From positions 51,667-115,666 of the forward strand of contig VGEP01000013.1 in assembly GCA_016869215.1 (NCBI GenBank): DNA of 64,000 bases, read 5' to 3'. Position 1 is the stretch's first letter; each line of letters starts with the position of its first letter. A program made the position numbers and the translations under genes. The notes beneath the pieces are model-generated. The model saw only the letters and a program-made list of their open reading frames with translations, ran no database searches and had not been told where the DNA came from. Origin of the DNA: Alphaproteobacteria bacterium (lineage in GTDB: Bacteria; Pseudomonadota; Alphaproteobacteria; Rhizobiales; Xanthobacteraceae). Below are positions 45,785 to 55,100 of this stretch, piece by piece.

Positions 45785-46593
45785 GCGGCCTCATCCTCTA
45801 CGACTTCGGCAACTCGGTCTGCTGCCAGAAGGTCCGGATCGCACTGACCGAGAAAGGCCTGAGTTGGGAGCCGCGGCGCGTCGACCTGTTCAAGAGCGAG
45901 CAGTACGACCCGGAGTATCTCAAGCTCAACCCCAAGGGCGTGGTGCCGACGCTGGTGCACGGCGGGGTGCCGATCATCGAGTCGACGCTGATCTGCGAAT
46001 ATGTCGACGAGACCTTCCCCGACCCGCCGCTGATGCCGAAGGACGCCGCCGCGCGAACCCGCATGCGGCTGTGGAGCAAGTTCGTCGACGAGGGCCTGCA
46101 CGACGGCGTCACCGAACTGAGCTTCTCGGCCATGTTCCGCGAGCGCATGCGGGCGATGACGCCGGAGATGCGGGCGAAGCGCTTCGCCAATGTCGGCGAC
46201 CCGAGGCGCACCGACCGCTTCAAGTCGACCTACGAGTACGGCGTGCATTCGCCCTACGTGCTGCACGGCATCGCCGCCTACGAGCGCGCCTTCAAGCTGA
46301 TGGAGCAGACGCTGTCCGAGGGCGGACCTTGGCTGCTCGGCGAACGGCCAACGCTCGCCGACATCAACCTGATGCCCTATGCCGCGCGGCTGCATAATCT
46401 CGGCCTGCTCGGCTGCTGGACCGAAGGCCGCCCAAACGTAGAGCGCTGGTGGGAGCGGGTGGCTGCCTGGCCGAGCTTCCGCCGCGGCCTGCACGACCTG
46501 ATCTCCGAGCACGAACTGTCCGAGATGCGCTTGCACGGGCCGTCGATCCGGGACGCGGTGGCGGCAAAGGTCGCCGCATTGCGCACCGCCTGA
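45781..46593 (+). CDS. Glutathione S-transferase family protein
   Basis: This 270-residue protein has an N-terminal thioredoxin-like domain (~1-80). It shows LILYDFGNSVCCQKVRIALTEKGLSWEPRRV and the cis-Pro region KGVVPTLVHGGVPIIESTLICEYVDETF. An all-helical C-terminal domain has LLGERPTLADINLMPYAARL. It is longer than classical 200-220-residue GSTs, with an extended helical insertion around 110-160. It starts inside the stop of the MetE-like gene (ATGA). The family conjugates, dehalogenates or cleaves thioethers of glutathione, but the substrate is unknown. Confidence 0.9.
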   Translation: MSGLILYDFGNSVCCQKVRIALTEKGLSWEPRRVDLFKSEQYDPEYLKLNPKGVVPTLVHGGVPIIESTLICEYVDETFPDPPLMPKDAAARTRMRLWSKFVDEGLHDGVTELSFSAMFRERMRAMTPEMRAKRFANVGDPRRTDRFKSTYEYGVHSPYVLHGIAAYERAFKLMEQTLSEGGPWLLGERPTLADINLMPYAARLHNLGLLGCWTEGRPNVERWWERVAAWPSFRRGLHDLISEHELSEMRLHGPSIRDAVAAKVAALRTA

Positions 46594-46711
46594 CCGCTAA
46601 CCCAATTGCAGCAATGGCGGACGTCTGGGCGTGACGACTGAGGGAGGCCTCGTGCTATAAGGCTGTCATGCGACCGGGCCGCCTGGCCCCACCAATTCAA
46701 AGGAGCCCCCT

Positions 46712-48016
46712 ATGGACGACATCACCAAGCGCGACCCACTGAAGATCACCGCCGAAGACATCAACCCGCGCTACAACTGGGGCCGTCACCTGCCCGTGCT
46801 GGGCACCATGGGCGTCGACTTCGAGGAGCGCGTCGACTACCGCCGCCTGCACCGCTACCGGCTCGGCCGCGCCCAGCAGGCGCTGGAGAAGTCCGAGCTC
46901 GGCGCGCTGCTGCTGTTCGACGACAACAACATCCGCTACGTCACCTCAACCAAGATCGGCGAATGGGCGCGCGACAAGCTTTCGCGCTGGGCGCTGCTGA
47001 TCCGCGGCCAGGATCCGGTCCTGTGGGATTTCGGCTCCGCCGCCGTCCACCACAAGCTCTATTCGCCCTGGCTGCGCCCCGAGAACTGCAAGGCCGGCCT
47101 CGTCGGCCTGCGCGGCACGGTCGATCCGAAGTTCGGCCTGATGAAGCACCACGCCGAGGAAATGGCGTCGATGCTCAAGGCCGCCGGCGTCGCCAAGATG
47201 CCGATCGGCGTCGACATCATCGAACCGCCGATGATGTTCGAACTGGAGAAGGCCGGCGTCAAGGTGCAAGACGGCCAGCAGATCATGCTGAGCGCGCGCG
47301 AGGTGAAGTCGGCCGACGAGATCGCGCTGCTCAACCGCGCCGCGGCTATGGTCGACGGCGCCTACGACCTGATCAACGAGAAGCTGCGCCCCGGCGTGCG
47401 CGAGAACGACATCGTCGCCGACGTGAACCACTTCCTCTACACCCACGGGTCCGACGACGTGGAGGCGGTCAACGCCATCTCCGGCGAGCGCTGCAATCCG
47501 CATCCGCACAACTTCACCGACCGCATGATCCGGCCCGGCGACCAGTGTTTCTTCGACATCCTGCAGTCGTTCATGGGCTACCGGACCTGCTACTACCGCA
47601 CCTTCAACGTCGGGCGCGCGACGCCCGCGCAGCACGACGCCTACAAGAAGGCGCGCGAATGGCTCGACAACGCCATCGACCGCATCAAGCCTGGCGCCAG
47701 CACCGGACACATCTGCGCGGCATTCCCGACGGCGTCCGAATTCGGATTCCCGGACGAGCTTTCGGCGTTCGGCCTGCAGTTCGCCCATGGCCTCGGCCTG
47801 AACCTGCACGAACGGCCGATCATCTCGCGCGTGGTGTCGGTCGATCATCCCACCGAGATCAAGGAAGGCATGGTGTTCGCGATCGAAACCTGGGCGCCGG
47901 CAACCGACGGCTATTCGGCCGCCCGCATCGAGGAAGAGGTCGTGGTCACCGACAAGGGCTGCAAGCTGATTTCGCTGTTCCCGGCCGAGGAACTGCCGAT
48001 CTCGGCGAAGTACTGA
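46712..48016 (+). CDS. M24 (pita-bread) family protein with a replaced metal ligand
   Basis: This 434-residue protein has the creatinase-like N-terminal domain (~45-190, LLLFDDNNIRYVTSTKIGEWARDK) and the pita-bread domain (~200-425). By comparison with methionine aminopeptidase the metal ligands align as Asp282 (CFFDIL), position 293, His359 (AHGLGL), Glu392 (FAIETW) and Glu407 (ARIEEE). Position 293, eleven residues after Asp282, is Cys where Asp is expected (GYRTCYYRTF). It may be a non-peptidase like creatinase or the related DMSP lyase DddP, which I considered but whose specific Asp residues are absent. AAGGAG lies before the ATG. Function is unresolved. Confidence 0.85.
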   Translation: MDDITKRDPLKITAEDINPRYNWGRHLPVLGTMGVDFEERVDYRRLHRYRLGRAQQALEKSELGALLLFDDNNIRYVTSTKIGEWARDKLSRWALLIRGQDPVLWDFGSAAVHHKLYSPWLRPENCKAGLVGLRGTVDPKFGLMKHHAEEMASMLKAAGVAKMPIGVDIIEPPMMFELEKAGVKVQDGQQIMLSAREVKSADEIALLNRAAAMVDGAYDLINEKLRPGVRENDIVADVNHFLYTHGSDDVEAVNAISGERCNPHPHNFTDRMIRPGDQCFFDILQSFMGYRTCYYRTFNVGRATPAQHDAYKKAREWLDNAIDRIKPGASTGHICAAFPTASEFGFPDELSAFGLQFAHGLGLNLHERPIISRVVSVDHPTEIKEGMVFAIETWAPATDGYSAARIEEEVVVTDKGCKLISLFPAEELPISAKY

Positions 48017-48091
48017 TCGCCGGGCCACGTTGGGCCGCGGCGCATCTAACGGGTGCGCCGCAGCCAGAAGTTCGGAGATTGGGAGGGCGCC

Positions 48092-48844
48092 ATGAGACTC
48101 CTTTCGCTTGCGGCAATCGCGATTGGATCCACCTCGATCATGTCCACCCTCGCCCAAGCTGCAGAAATCCGCGCATTTGTCACGGGCGCGGCGCGGCCGG
48201 CGTTCACCGAACTGGTGCCGCGGTTCGAGCGCTCCACCGGACACAAGGTCATCGCCGAGTTCGGCCTGCCGCCCGCGCTGGTAAAGAGGGCCGACGCGGG
48301 CGAGCCGTTTGACGTGCTGATCCTGTCCTACGACATCGAACCGCTGATCAAGCAGGGCAAGCTCGCGTCCGGCACGCGCACCGTGCTGGGGCGCACCGGC
48401 GTCGGCATCGCGATCCCGCAGGGCGCGCCGAAGCCGAAATTCGGCAATGCCGACGAACTCAAGGGCTCATTGTTGGCGGCAAAATTCATCGCCACGTCGG
48501 GCGAAGGTTCGAGCGGGCGCTACGTGCTCACCCTGCTCGACCGGCTCGGCATCGCCGATCAGGTCAAACCGAAGATCAAGTCGGGCGCCTCTGGCGCCGC
48601 TGCAAAGCTGCTGGCTGGCCGCGAGGTCGACTTCGCCGTGATCGGCCTGCCGCCGGTTACGAACGTGCCGGGCGTGGAATGGCTCGGCTATCTGCCGGAC
48701 AATCTGAACAGCTGGCTGCCGTTCACCGGCGGCGTCAATCCGAAGGCCAAGGAGCCCGCGGCGGCGCGCGACCTCCTCAAGTTCCTCACGACGCCCGAGG
48801 CGGTTTCGGTGTTCAAGGCCAAGGGCCTCGAACCGGCATCGTAG
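48092..48844 (+). CDS. Molybdate/extracellular solute-binding protein (ModA-like)
   Basis: This 250-residue protein has a signal peptide (MRLLSLAAIAIGSTSIMSTLAQA, cut before AEIRAF). It has the ModA-type core: FERSTGHKVIAEFGLPPALVKRADAGEPFDVLIL, RTVLGRTGVGIAIPQGAPKP and ATSGEGSSGRYVLTLLDRLG. Many Hyphomicrobiales have such orphan ModA-like proteins of unknown ligand. No ModB or ModC follows. GGGAGG lies before the ATG. It ends 16 bases before a small membrane protein. Confidence 0.85.
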   Translation: MRLLSLAAIAIGSTSIMSTLAQAAEIRAFVTGAARPAFTELVPRFERSTGHKVIAEFGLPPALVKRADAGEPFDVLILSYDIEPLIKQGKLASGTRTVLGRTGVGIAIPQGAPKPKFGNADELKGSLLAAKFIATSGEGSSGRYVLTLLDRLGIADQVKPKIKSGASGAAAKLLAGREVDFAVIGLPPVTNVPGVEWLGYLPDNLNSWLPFTGGVNPKAKEPAAARDLLKFLTTPEAVSVFKAKGLEPAS

Positions 48845-48859
48845 CCTTCGCCTCGCGCC

Positions 48860-49093
48860 ATGCAGCCGCATCAGGCTCCGAAATACAATTCACCGAAGCT
48901 CGCCGCCGAAGCGCGCGCCCAGCGTCGCAAGGCGCTGTTCTGGATCGTAGTCGCCATACCGCTGTTGTTTATGTTCTTGTTGTTCGGCTACAGCGATCAG
49001 GCGCCCACAGCATTGCGCGACGCGATTGCGGCGATGGACCGGCAGCTCGGCTATCCGATCCTGACCGTGCTGAAGGCGATCGCCTCGCGATAA
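48860..49093 (+). CDS. Small single-TM protein (77 aa)
   Basis: Residues 1-24 are hydrophilic and basic (APKYNSPKLAAEARAQRRK), followed by one hydrophobic segment (~26-44, FWIVVAIPLLFMFLLFG) and a short outside tail. It looks like a signal-anchored inner-membrane protein with the N-terminus in the cytoplasm. I do not recognise a family. It is 16 bases after the ModA-like gene and probably shares its transcript. The following gap to 49277 holds a 10-base direct repeat but no gene I can support. Confidence 0.5.
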   Translation: MQPHQAPKYNSPKLAAEARAQRRKALFWIVVAIPLLFMFLLFGYSDQAPTALRDAIAAMDRQLGYPILTVLKAIASR

Positions 49094-49277
49094 CGGCGCG
49101 GAGTTCGTTGAAGGTTCGCGCCAGGCAAAGTTCCGCAGGGGAACTTGCGCAGCTGCACCGGAACTTGCGTGCACCGGCGCAAAATCTTGTGCGTAACCCG
49201 CGACGTGCACGCGCCCAGCATAAATCGATCACAATACGGATGTTCGATCTCTTGTCAGTCGATCAATGGGGTGGGGA

Positions 49278-49580
49278 ATGAGAGTGATCGGTCAGTCGAG
49301 GATCCGCCGCTTCGTGTCGTTTGGTTGGGGGTTGCCGATCGCGGTCGCGGCCGGTTTTGTTTTGTCCGCGGTCGCGGCGGCGCAGCCGGCCGCGGCCCAG
49401 CGGGCCAACGCAGAGGAACTCTGCACGCCGGACGTGATGCGGTTATGCGGCGAGTTCATTCCGGACCGCGGGAGGATCGTCGCCTGCATGAAGCGCAAAC
49501 GCTTCGCGCTGAGTCCGGGCTGCCGGCAGGTCTTCTCGCCGCCGAAAGCGAAGAAGCGCGTCGTTCGCAAGCGTGGGTAA
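49278..49580 (+). CDS. Small secreted cysteine-containing protein (100 aa)
   Basis: A basic N-terminus and hydrophobic stretch (~15-40) form a signal peptide cut near AAAQRANA. The mature part is about 60 residues, with four cysteines in ELCTPDVMRLCGEFIPD and VACMKRKRFALSPGC. The tail is very basic (PKAKKRVVRKRG). The pattern matches small Cys-rich periplasmic proteins common in Bradyrhizobium-type genomes; a role is not known. Start 49278 is preferred over 49266 because GGTGGGGA lies upstream. Confidence 0.6.
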   Translation: MRVIGQSRIRRFVSFGWGLPIAVAAGFVLSAVAAAQPAAAQRANAEELCTPDVMRLCGEFIPDRGRIVACMKRKRFALSPGCRQVFSPPKAKKRVVRKRG

Positions 49581-49752
49581 GGGCGCGGGCGCGCGCGGCA
49601 TCCCGCTGCGCGCGCCCGATGAGCTTGGAGCCTTTCCGGCTTTGATGAAATCAAAGCTGCGGTTCTGGTTTGTTACTTTGGCGCGTTTTCTTTACGCGAA
49701 CCCGAATCCACTTCGCTCGAAAACGCTATAGTTCGCCAGTGCCGCGACTGCC

Positions 49753-50304
49753 TTACTGGCACATCGCCCGGCTGATGAACGTGACGGTCGAGCACTCCGC
49801 CTGCCGGCCGGACAGCAGCGCGCGCGGCGGGCACTCCTCGGCTTGCGTGAAGTCCATGCTCTTGCCGGATGCAAATCCGTGCTTGCGGCACAGCGCCTCG
49901 GCAGCAGCCAAACAATCCGGCGCGCCGTTCGGCGCGGTCACACAGCGCTCGCGGCCCGTCATGACGCGCGCGGTCGGCAATTTCACCACCGCGTCCACCG
50001 CGCTCTTGGTCGCCTCCGCAGCGCCTTTGCCGACCTCTCTGGCGCGGTCGCCGAGCTCCCGGCGGTTGGCCGCGGCCTCGTCGCCGAAATTGTCCATGCG
50101 CTCCTTGGCGCTGCGGAAATGCGACCGCACGTTGGCCGCGCCGCGATCGAAAAAGCGGCCGATCGATTCGAAGATTCCCGGCTGTTCCTGGCGCTGTTCC
50201 TGGCGCTGCGCCGGCTCCGCCTGGGCCGAAGCGTCGCGCGACGCCGCGGCCGCAACGCCGCATGCGATGGCTCCAACGATCACCAGTTTCCAGAAGCTGC
50301 GCAT
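49753..50304 (-). CDS. Secreted protein of unknown function (183 aa)
   Basis: A signal peptide (MRSFWKLVIVGAIACGVAAAASRDASAQ) leads a Gln/Glu-rich segment. A charged helical region (~45-105, FFDRGAANVRSHFRSAKERMDNFGDEA...) follows. The C-terminal part has cysteines in RERCVTAPNGAPDCLAAAEALCRKHGF, EECPPRALL, AECSTVTF and a final MCQ, so it is probably disulfide-bonded in the periplasm. I do not recognise a named family. The start at 50304 was chosen for the signal peptide; the longer reading adds an unlikely 29-residue N-terminus. Confidence 0.6.
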   Translation of the reverse strand: MRSFWKLVIVGAIACGVAAAASRDASAQAEPAQRQEQRQEQPGIFESIGRFFDRGAANVRSHFRSAKERMDNFGDEAAANRRELGDRAREVGKGAAEATKSAVDAVVKLPTARVMTGRERCVTAPNGAPDCLAAAEALCRKHGFASGKSMDFTQAEECPPRALLSGRQAECSTVTFISRAMCQ

Positions 50305-50468
50305 CGCGGGCGGCTCATCTTGCCGGTTGACGCTGTCGGACCATGCCGACGCCAGGCTCTCCACAACCGCACCGTTGTGCTTTCGTTCCACAGCATGGCG
50401 AAATTGAGGACGGGCGCGGCGCGGAATCGAAAGGCATTATAGCCGACGCGGTTCGGCAACACAGGCAA

Positions 50469-51050
50469 TCAGGTCAGGAACTTGACTGCGGCGAACCCTC
50501 CGAAAAGCAGGAGGGTCGACACCGTCGCCACCAAGCCGAGCCGGCGTTCGATGAAAGCGCGGATCGGCGGACCGTAGGCGTACAGAAGTCCTGCGACCAG
50601 AAAGAAGCGCAGGCCGCGCGCCAGCACGCTCGCCACCGTGAACACGATGAGGTCGAGCTGGGTCACGCCGGACGCGATGGTAATGACCTTGTATGGAAAC
50701 GGCGTGACGCCCGCGAAAAACACGATCCAGGCGCCCCATTCATTGTACCGGCCCGCGAATTGCGCGAATTCCCGGCCATATCCGTAGATTTCCAGCAGCG
50801 GCTTGCCGATCGCGTCGAACAGCAGCCATCCGATCAAATAGCCGGCCATGCCTCCCAGCACCGACGTAATCGTGCAGACTGTGGCGTAGAACCAAGCCCT
50901 GCGTCGGTCCGCCAACACCATCGGAATGAGCAAGGCGTCCGGCGGGATCGGGAAAAACGAGCTTTCGACGAACGACACGGTTCCAAGCGCCCAGGATGCC
51001 CGCGGGTGCGCGGCAAGGCGCATGGTCCAGTCGTAGAGGGCTCGGAGCAT
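50469..51050 (-). CDS. YqaA-family (DedA/VTT-type) membrane protein
   Basis: This 193-residue inner-membrane protein has about five hydrophobic segments. The family marks are SFVESSFFPIPPDALLIPMVLA (~27-48), GGMAGYLIGWLLFDAIGKPLL (~66-86) and FFAGVTPFPYKVITIASGV (~110-128). The E-x-FFPIPPD re-entrant-like motif is characteristic. Relatives may flip phospholipids or move small solutes. It is followed by the 183-aa secreted protein gene and preceded by HisE, all on the minus strand, but with gaps of 164 and 67 bases. Confidence 0.85.
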   Translation of the reverse strand: MLRALYDWTMRLAAHPRASWALGTVSFVESSFFPIPPDALLIPMVLADRRRAWFYATVCTITSVLGGMAGYLIGWLLFDAIGKPLLEIYGYGREFAQFAGRYNEWGAWIVFFAGVTPFPYKVITIASGVTQLDLIVFTVASVLARGLRFFLVAGLLYAYGPPIRAFIERRLGLVATVSTLLLFGGFAAVKFLT

Positions 51051-51117
51051 TGGTTATGGGGGCGGGCTGCGACGGCGCGAGGGTCTAGCACCCATCCGGC
51101 AGCCGCGTCGAGCCACC

Positions 51118-51513
51118 CTAGCGCCGCTTGGGAGCCCGGCGGCGGGCGTCCAGCATGACGACCTTACGGCGGCCGTTCGACTGCATCGGCTTCTTGGGAA
51201 GCTTCTCGGCCAGCCCGAACAGCCGTTCGCGCCGCGCCATCTCGCTCCAGACCTGCTCCGGTTTCACGCCGGCTTCGACCCAGAGCACCACGAGATTGTA
51301 GAGCAGATCGGCGCTTTCGCGGACCACCGCCTCACGCTCGCCGTTCATGGCGTCGATGACGACCTCGATCGCCTCCTCGGCGAGCTTCTTGGCCATCTTC
51401 TCGCGGCCGGCGCGCATCAGCCGCGCAGTGCGAGACACCTGCGGGTCGGCGTTTCGCGCCTCGACCACGTGCTCGTACAGCCGTCCCAGCGAATCAGCCA
51501 TGGCAACAGGCAT
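51118..51513 (-). CDS. hisE: Phosphoribosyl-ATP diphosphatase
   Basis: This 131-residue protein catalyses the second step of histidine biosynthesis, hydrolysing phosphoribosyl-ATP to phosphoribosyl-AMP. The MazG-like helical core shows KKLAEEAIEVVIDA (~42-55) and ESADLLYNLVVLWVEAGV (~66-83), which carry the Mg-binding acidic residues. The C-terminal tail (RRKVVMLDARRRAPKRR) is basic. It stands apart from other his genes here. The ATG at 51513 and another at 51501 are both possible; homology begins near MADSLGRL (51501). Confidence 0.85.
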   Translation of the reverse strand: MPVAMADSLGRLYEHVVEARNADPQVSRTARLMRAGREKMAKKLAEEAIEVVIDAMNGEREAVVRESADLLYNLVVLWVEAGVKPEQVWSEMARRERLFGLAEKLPKKPMQSNGRRKVVMLDARRRAPKRR

Positions 51514-51623
51514 ACACCCAACCGTGCCAATTGTCGGTTAACGCCGCGCACGCGCACGCAAAAGGGCGCCGCCCTGCGGCGACGCCCGGAGGTGGGTCAC
51601 ACTGGCCGCCAGAACGGCGGCTC

Positions 51624-51959
51624 TTATCGATAGTAGTAGTAGCGGTGGCCATAGTAGTGCGGCAGCGGGGGCGGCGGGCCGTAGTAGTGCGGATAGCCGC
51701 GATAATACCGGTCGCGTGCGGCGTCCGCCGCCGCCACGGCAGCAATGGTGCCAAACACGCCCAGCACGGCGCCGAGCACGGCACGATTGGCGTGGCTGTT
51801 GCCGCGGCGGCGCGAACTGAACTCCATGTCGCCGGACTGCGACACCGCCGGGCCTTGCTTGTTGACGGGAGCTGCCACGGCCGGCGTGAAGCTCACCGAG
51901 GTCAGCGCGATCGCGGCCGCCGCTGCGGCAGCGATGGCGCGATTACGGAAGACGGACAT
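51624..51959 (-). CDS. Small secreted Tyr/Gly/Pro-rich protein (111 aa)
   Basis: A basic N-terminus and Ala-rich hydrophobic stretch (~8-29) form a signal peptide. A second hydrophobic segment (~60-80) lies in the middle. The C-terminus is rich in Tyr, Gly, Pro and His (RDRYYRGYPHYYGPPPP). Proteins of this kind are common and poorly understood in Bradyrhizobium relatives. No function is inferred. The surrounding gaps 51514-51623 and 51960-52122 show no other gene. Confidence 0.6.
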   Translation of the reverse strand: MSVFRNRAIAAAAAAAIALTSVSFTPAVAAPVNKQGPAVSQSGDMEFSSRRRGNSHANRAVLGAVLGVFGTIAAVAAADAARDRYYRGYPHYYGPPPPLPHYYGHRYYYYR

Positions 51960-52122
51960 GATCGCACCTTTCGTTGGAGTCCCCCTGGGACCATCGGGGA
52001 ACCAACGAGCAAGTTAGGCGCGCGTTCCGGCAAAACGACGCTCAGGAAAATGATGTTTTCGTAATGTAGCGGAACGCTCGTTCAGGTTCGCGAATGGCAG
52101 ATCGGTTGCAATTAATACCACT

Positions 52123-55100
52123 TCACTCTTCCGCGCTGAGCAGCGTCGCGTTGCCGCCGGCAGCTGCGGTATTGACGGTCACGGTCTGCTCGGTGGCGAA
52201 GCGCCGCAGATAGTTCGGCCCGCCCGCCTTCGGCCCGGTGCCGGACAGGCCGACGCCGCCGAACGGCTGCGTGCCGACCACCGCGCCGATCATGTTGCGA
52301 TTGACGTAGACGTTGCCGTTCGCAAGCCGTGCCACCACTTTCTCCGCCATCGAGTCGATGCGGGTATGGATGCCGAGCGTCAGGCCCGTACCGTTGCCCG
52401 CGATGTCGTCGAGCAAAACGTCGAGTTCGTCTGCGCGCCAGCGCACGACGTGCAGGATCGGTCCGAACACCTCCTCCTTGAGATCGCTGGCGCGCCCGAG
52501 CGCGATCATCGCCGGCGGCACGTACAGGCCGCGCTGCGGCAACGCGCGCCCGGCGTCCCAGCGAAACAGCACGCGCCGCTGCGCGGCCATGCCGGCTATC
52601 CAGCGGCCGAGCCGGTCCTTGGCCTCGGCGTCAATCACCGGACCCACGTGCGTCGCCGGATCGCACGGATCGCCGACCGCCAGTTCGCGCGCCGCGCCGG
52701 CAATCATTTCGAGGACGCGATCCGCAACGTCCTCCTGAACGCACAACAGGCGCAGCGCGGAGCAGCGCTGTCCGGCGGAGCGAAACGCGGATGCGACGAC
52801 GTCGTCGGTCACCTGCTCCGGCAGCGCCGTCGCGTCCACGATCATCGCGTTGATGCCGCCGGTCTCGGCGATCAGCGGCACGATCGGGCCGTCTTTCGCC
52901 GCAAGCGACCGCGCAATCGCTCTGCCGACTTCTGTCGAGCCGGTGAAGGCCACGCCCGCCACGCGCGGGTCCGCGACCAGCGCGGCACCCACCGCGCCGT
53001 CGCCGGGCACGAAATGTAGCGCGCGCTCCGGCACGCCGGCGCGATGCAGGAGGCGCACGGCTTCAGCCGCAATCAGGGGCGTCTGCTCGGCGGGTTTCGC
53101 CACCACGGCATTGCCGGCGGCAAGTGCGGCAACAACCTGGCCGAGGAAAATCGCCAGCGGAAAATTCCACGGGCTGATGCAGACGAACGCACCGCGCCCG
53201 CGGTAACGCAATTCGTTCGACTCGCCGGTCGGGCCCGGCATCGGCTCGGGCGCGAGGGCGCGCCGTATTCCGGCGGCATAGTAGCGGCAGTAGTCGACCG
53301 CTTCGCGCAGTTCCGCGAGCGCATCGTCAAGCGTCTTGCCGCCTTCGGTCAGCAACAGCGCGATCAGCCGCCCGCGCTCCGCCTCCAGCATCTCCGCCGC
53401 GCGTTCCAGGACTTCCGCCCGGCGCTCCCGCGGCGTGGCATTCCAGGCCGAAAAGCCCGCGGCAGCGGCCGTCATGGCCTTCGCCGTTAACGCCGCATCT
53501 GCATCCAGCACCGTCCCTACAACGCTGGTGCCGTCAACCGGCGAGACCACCGGTCGCGAGCGGCCCGGCAGCACGACTCCATCGATGAGCGGCGTAGCGC
53601 GCGCGTCTCTGGGCATGCTCCGCCCGACGTCGGAAAGTAGCGCACCGAGCGCCGAGCGTTCGCCGAACTCGATGCCGGTCGAGTTGACGCGCGACGGGCG
53701 ATAGAGATCGCGCGGCAGCGGGATGTGTGGATGGCGCGCATGCGCGGCGTCAGCGATCCAGGCCTGCGGCCGCTTCAGGATCGCCTCGATCGGCACGTTC
53801 GGATCGGCCGCGACCGCGACGAAGGACGAGTTCGCGCCGTTCTCCAACAGCCGCCGCACCAGATAGGCCAACAGGTCGCGGTGCGAGCCGACCGGCGCAT
53901 AGACACGGCAGGCGGCGCCCGGCAATTCGGCGAGCAGCGACTCATAGAGCACTTCGCCCATGCCGTGCAGGCGCTGGAATTCGTAGCCCTCTGCACCCCC
54001 CGCCTCCTCGACGATGCTGGCAACGGTGAGCGCGTTGTGGGTCGCGAACTGCGGATAGAGGCGCGGACGCTCGGCGAGCAGTTTGCGCATGCAGGCCGTG
54101 TAGCAGAGATCGGTCATGGCCTTTCGGGTGAACACGGGATAGTCGGCAAGCCCCCGCTCCTGCGCGCGCTTGACCTCGGTGTCCCAGTACGCGCCCTTTA
54201 CCAGCCGCACCATCAGCCGCCGATTGAGCGCATGAGCGGCGTTGGCGAGCCAGTCGATCACGGCGAGCGAGCGCTTCTGATAGGCCTGAACCGCCAGGCC
54301 GAAGCCGTCCCAGCCCGCAAGCGAAGGGTCGGGCAGCACGGCAGCAATCACTTCGAGCGACAGTTCGAGCCGATCCGCCTCCTCGGCATCGACCGTGAAG
54401 TTGAGGTCATGGCGCTTCGCGGCACGCGCAAGCTCCAGCGTGCGCGGTGCGAGTTCGCTCAGCACGCGCGTTCGCGACACCGCCTCGTAGCGCGGATGCA
54501 ACGCCGACAGCTTGACAGAAATGCCCGGCCGCGCCGGCAGCGGCGAATTCCCGGCGCGCGCGCCGATCGCCTCGATCGCCACCGCGTAGGCTTCGAAATA
54601 GCGCCCGGCGTCGGCCGCCGTGCGCGCGCCCTCGCCCAGCATGTCGAACGAATAGCGGAATTCTCGGTGCGAACCGGCGCGCGACAGCGCTTCGCCGATG
54701 GTCTGGCCAAGGACGAAATGCGAGCCCAGCAGGCGCATCGCCTGCCGGGTCGCGAGCCGAACCGTCGGCAGGCCGACCCGCTTGACCAGACTCTCGACGA
54801 TGTTGTCCGGGGTCTCGCCCGGCTGAATCACGCGCGCGGTGGTGCCGAGGGTCCAGGCCGAAGCCGAAACGAAGAGCGTGTCCGCATGGCCGGTGCGCGA
54901 CCACTCCCCGGCCGCGAGCTTGTCCTCGATCAGCTGGTCCGCGGTCGCAGCATCCGGCACCCGAAGCAGCGCCTCGGCGAGGACCATGAGGGCCAGCCCC
55001 TCCTTGGTCGACAGCGAATAGGCATGAAGGAAATCCTCGATGCCGCCGAGACCGCCGGCGCTGGCGCGGATGCTCTCGACCAGCCGACGGGCCCGGTCGT

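Noticed and set aside
46712..48016. DMSP lyase DddP
   Set aside because: Same superfamily, but the three conserved Asp ligands of DddP are not present as a set.
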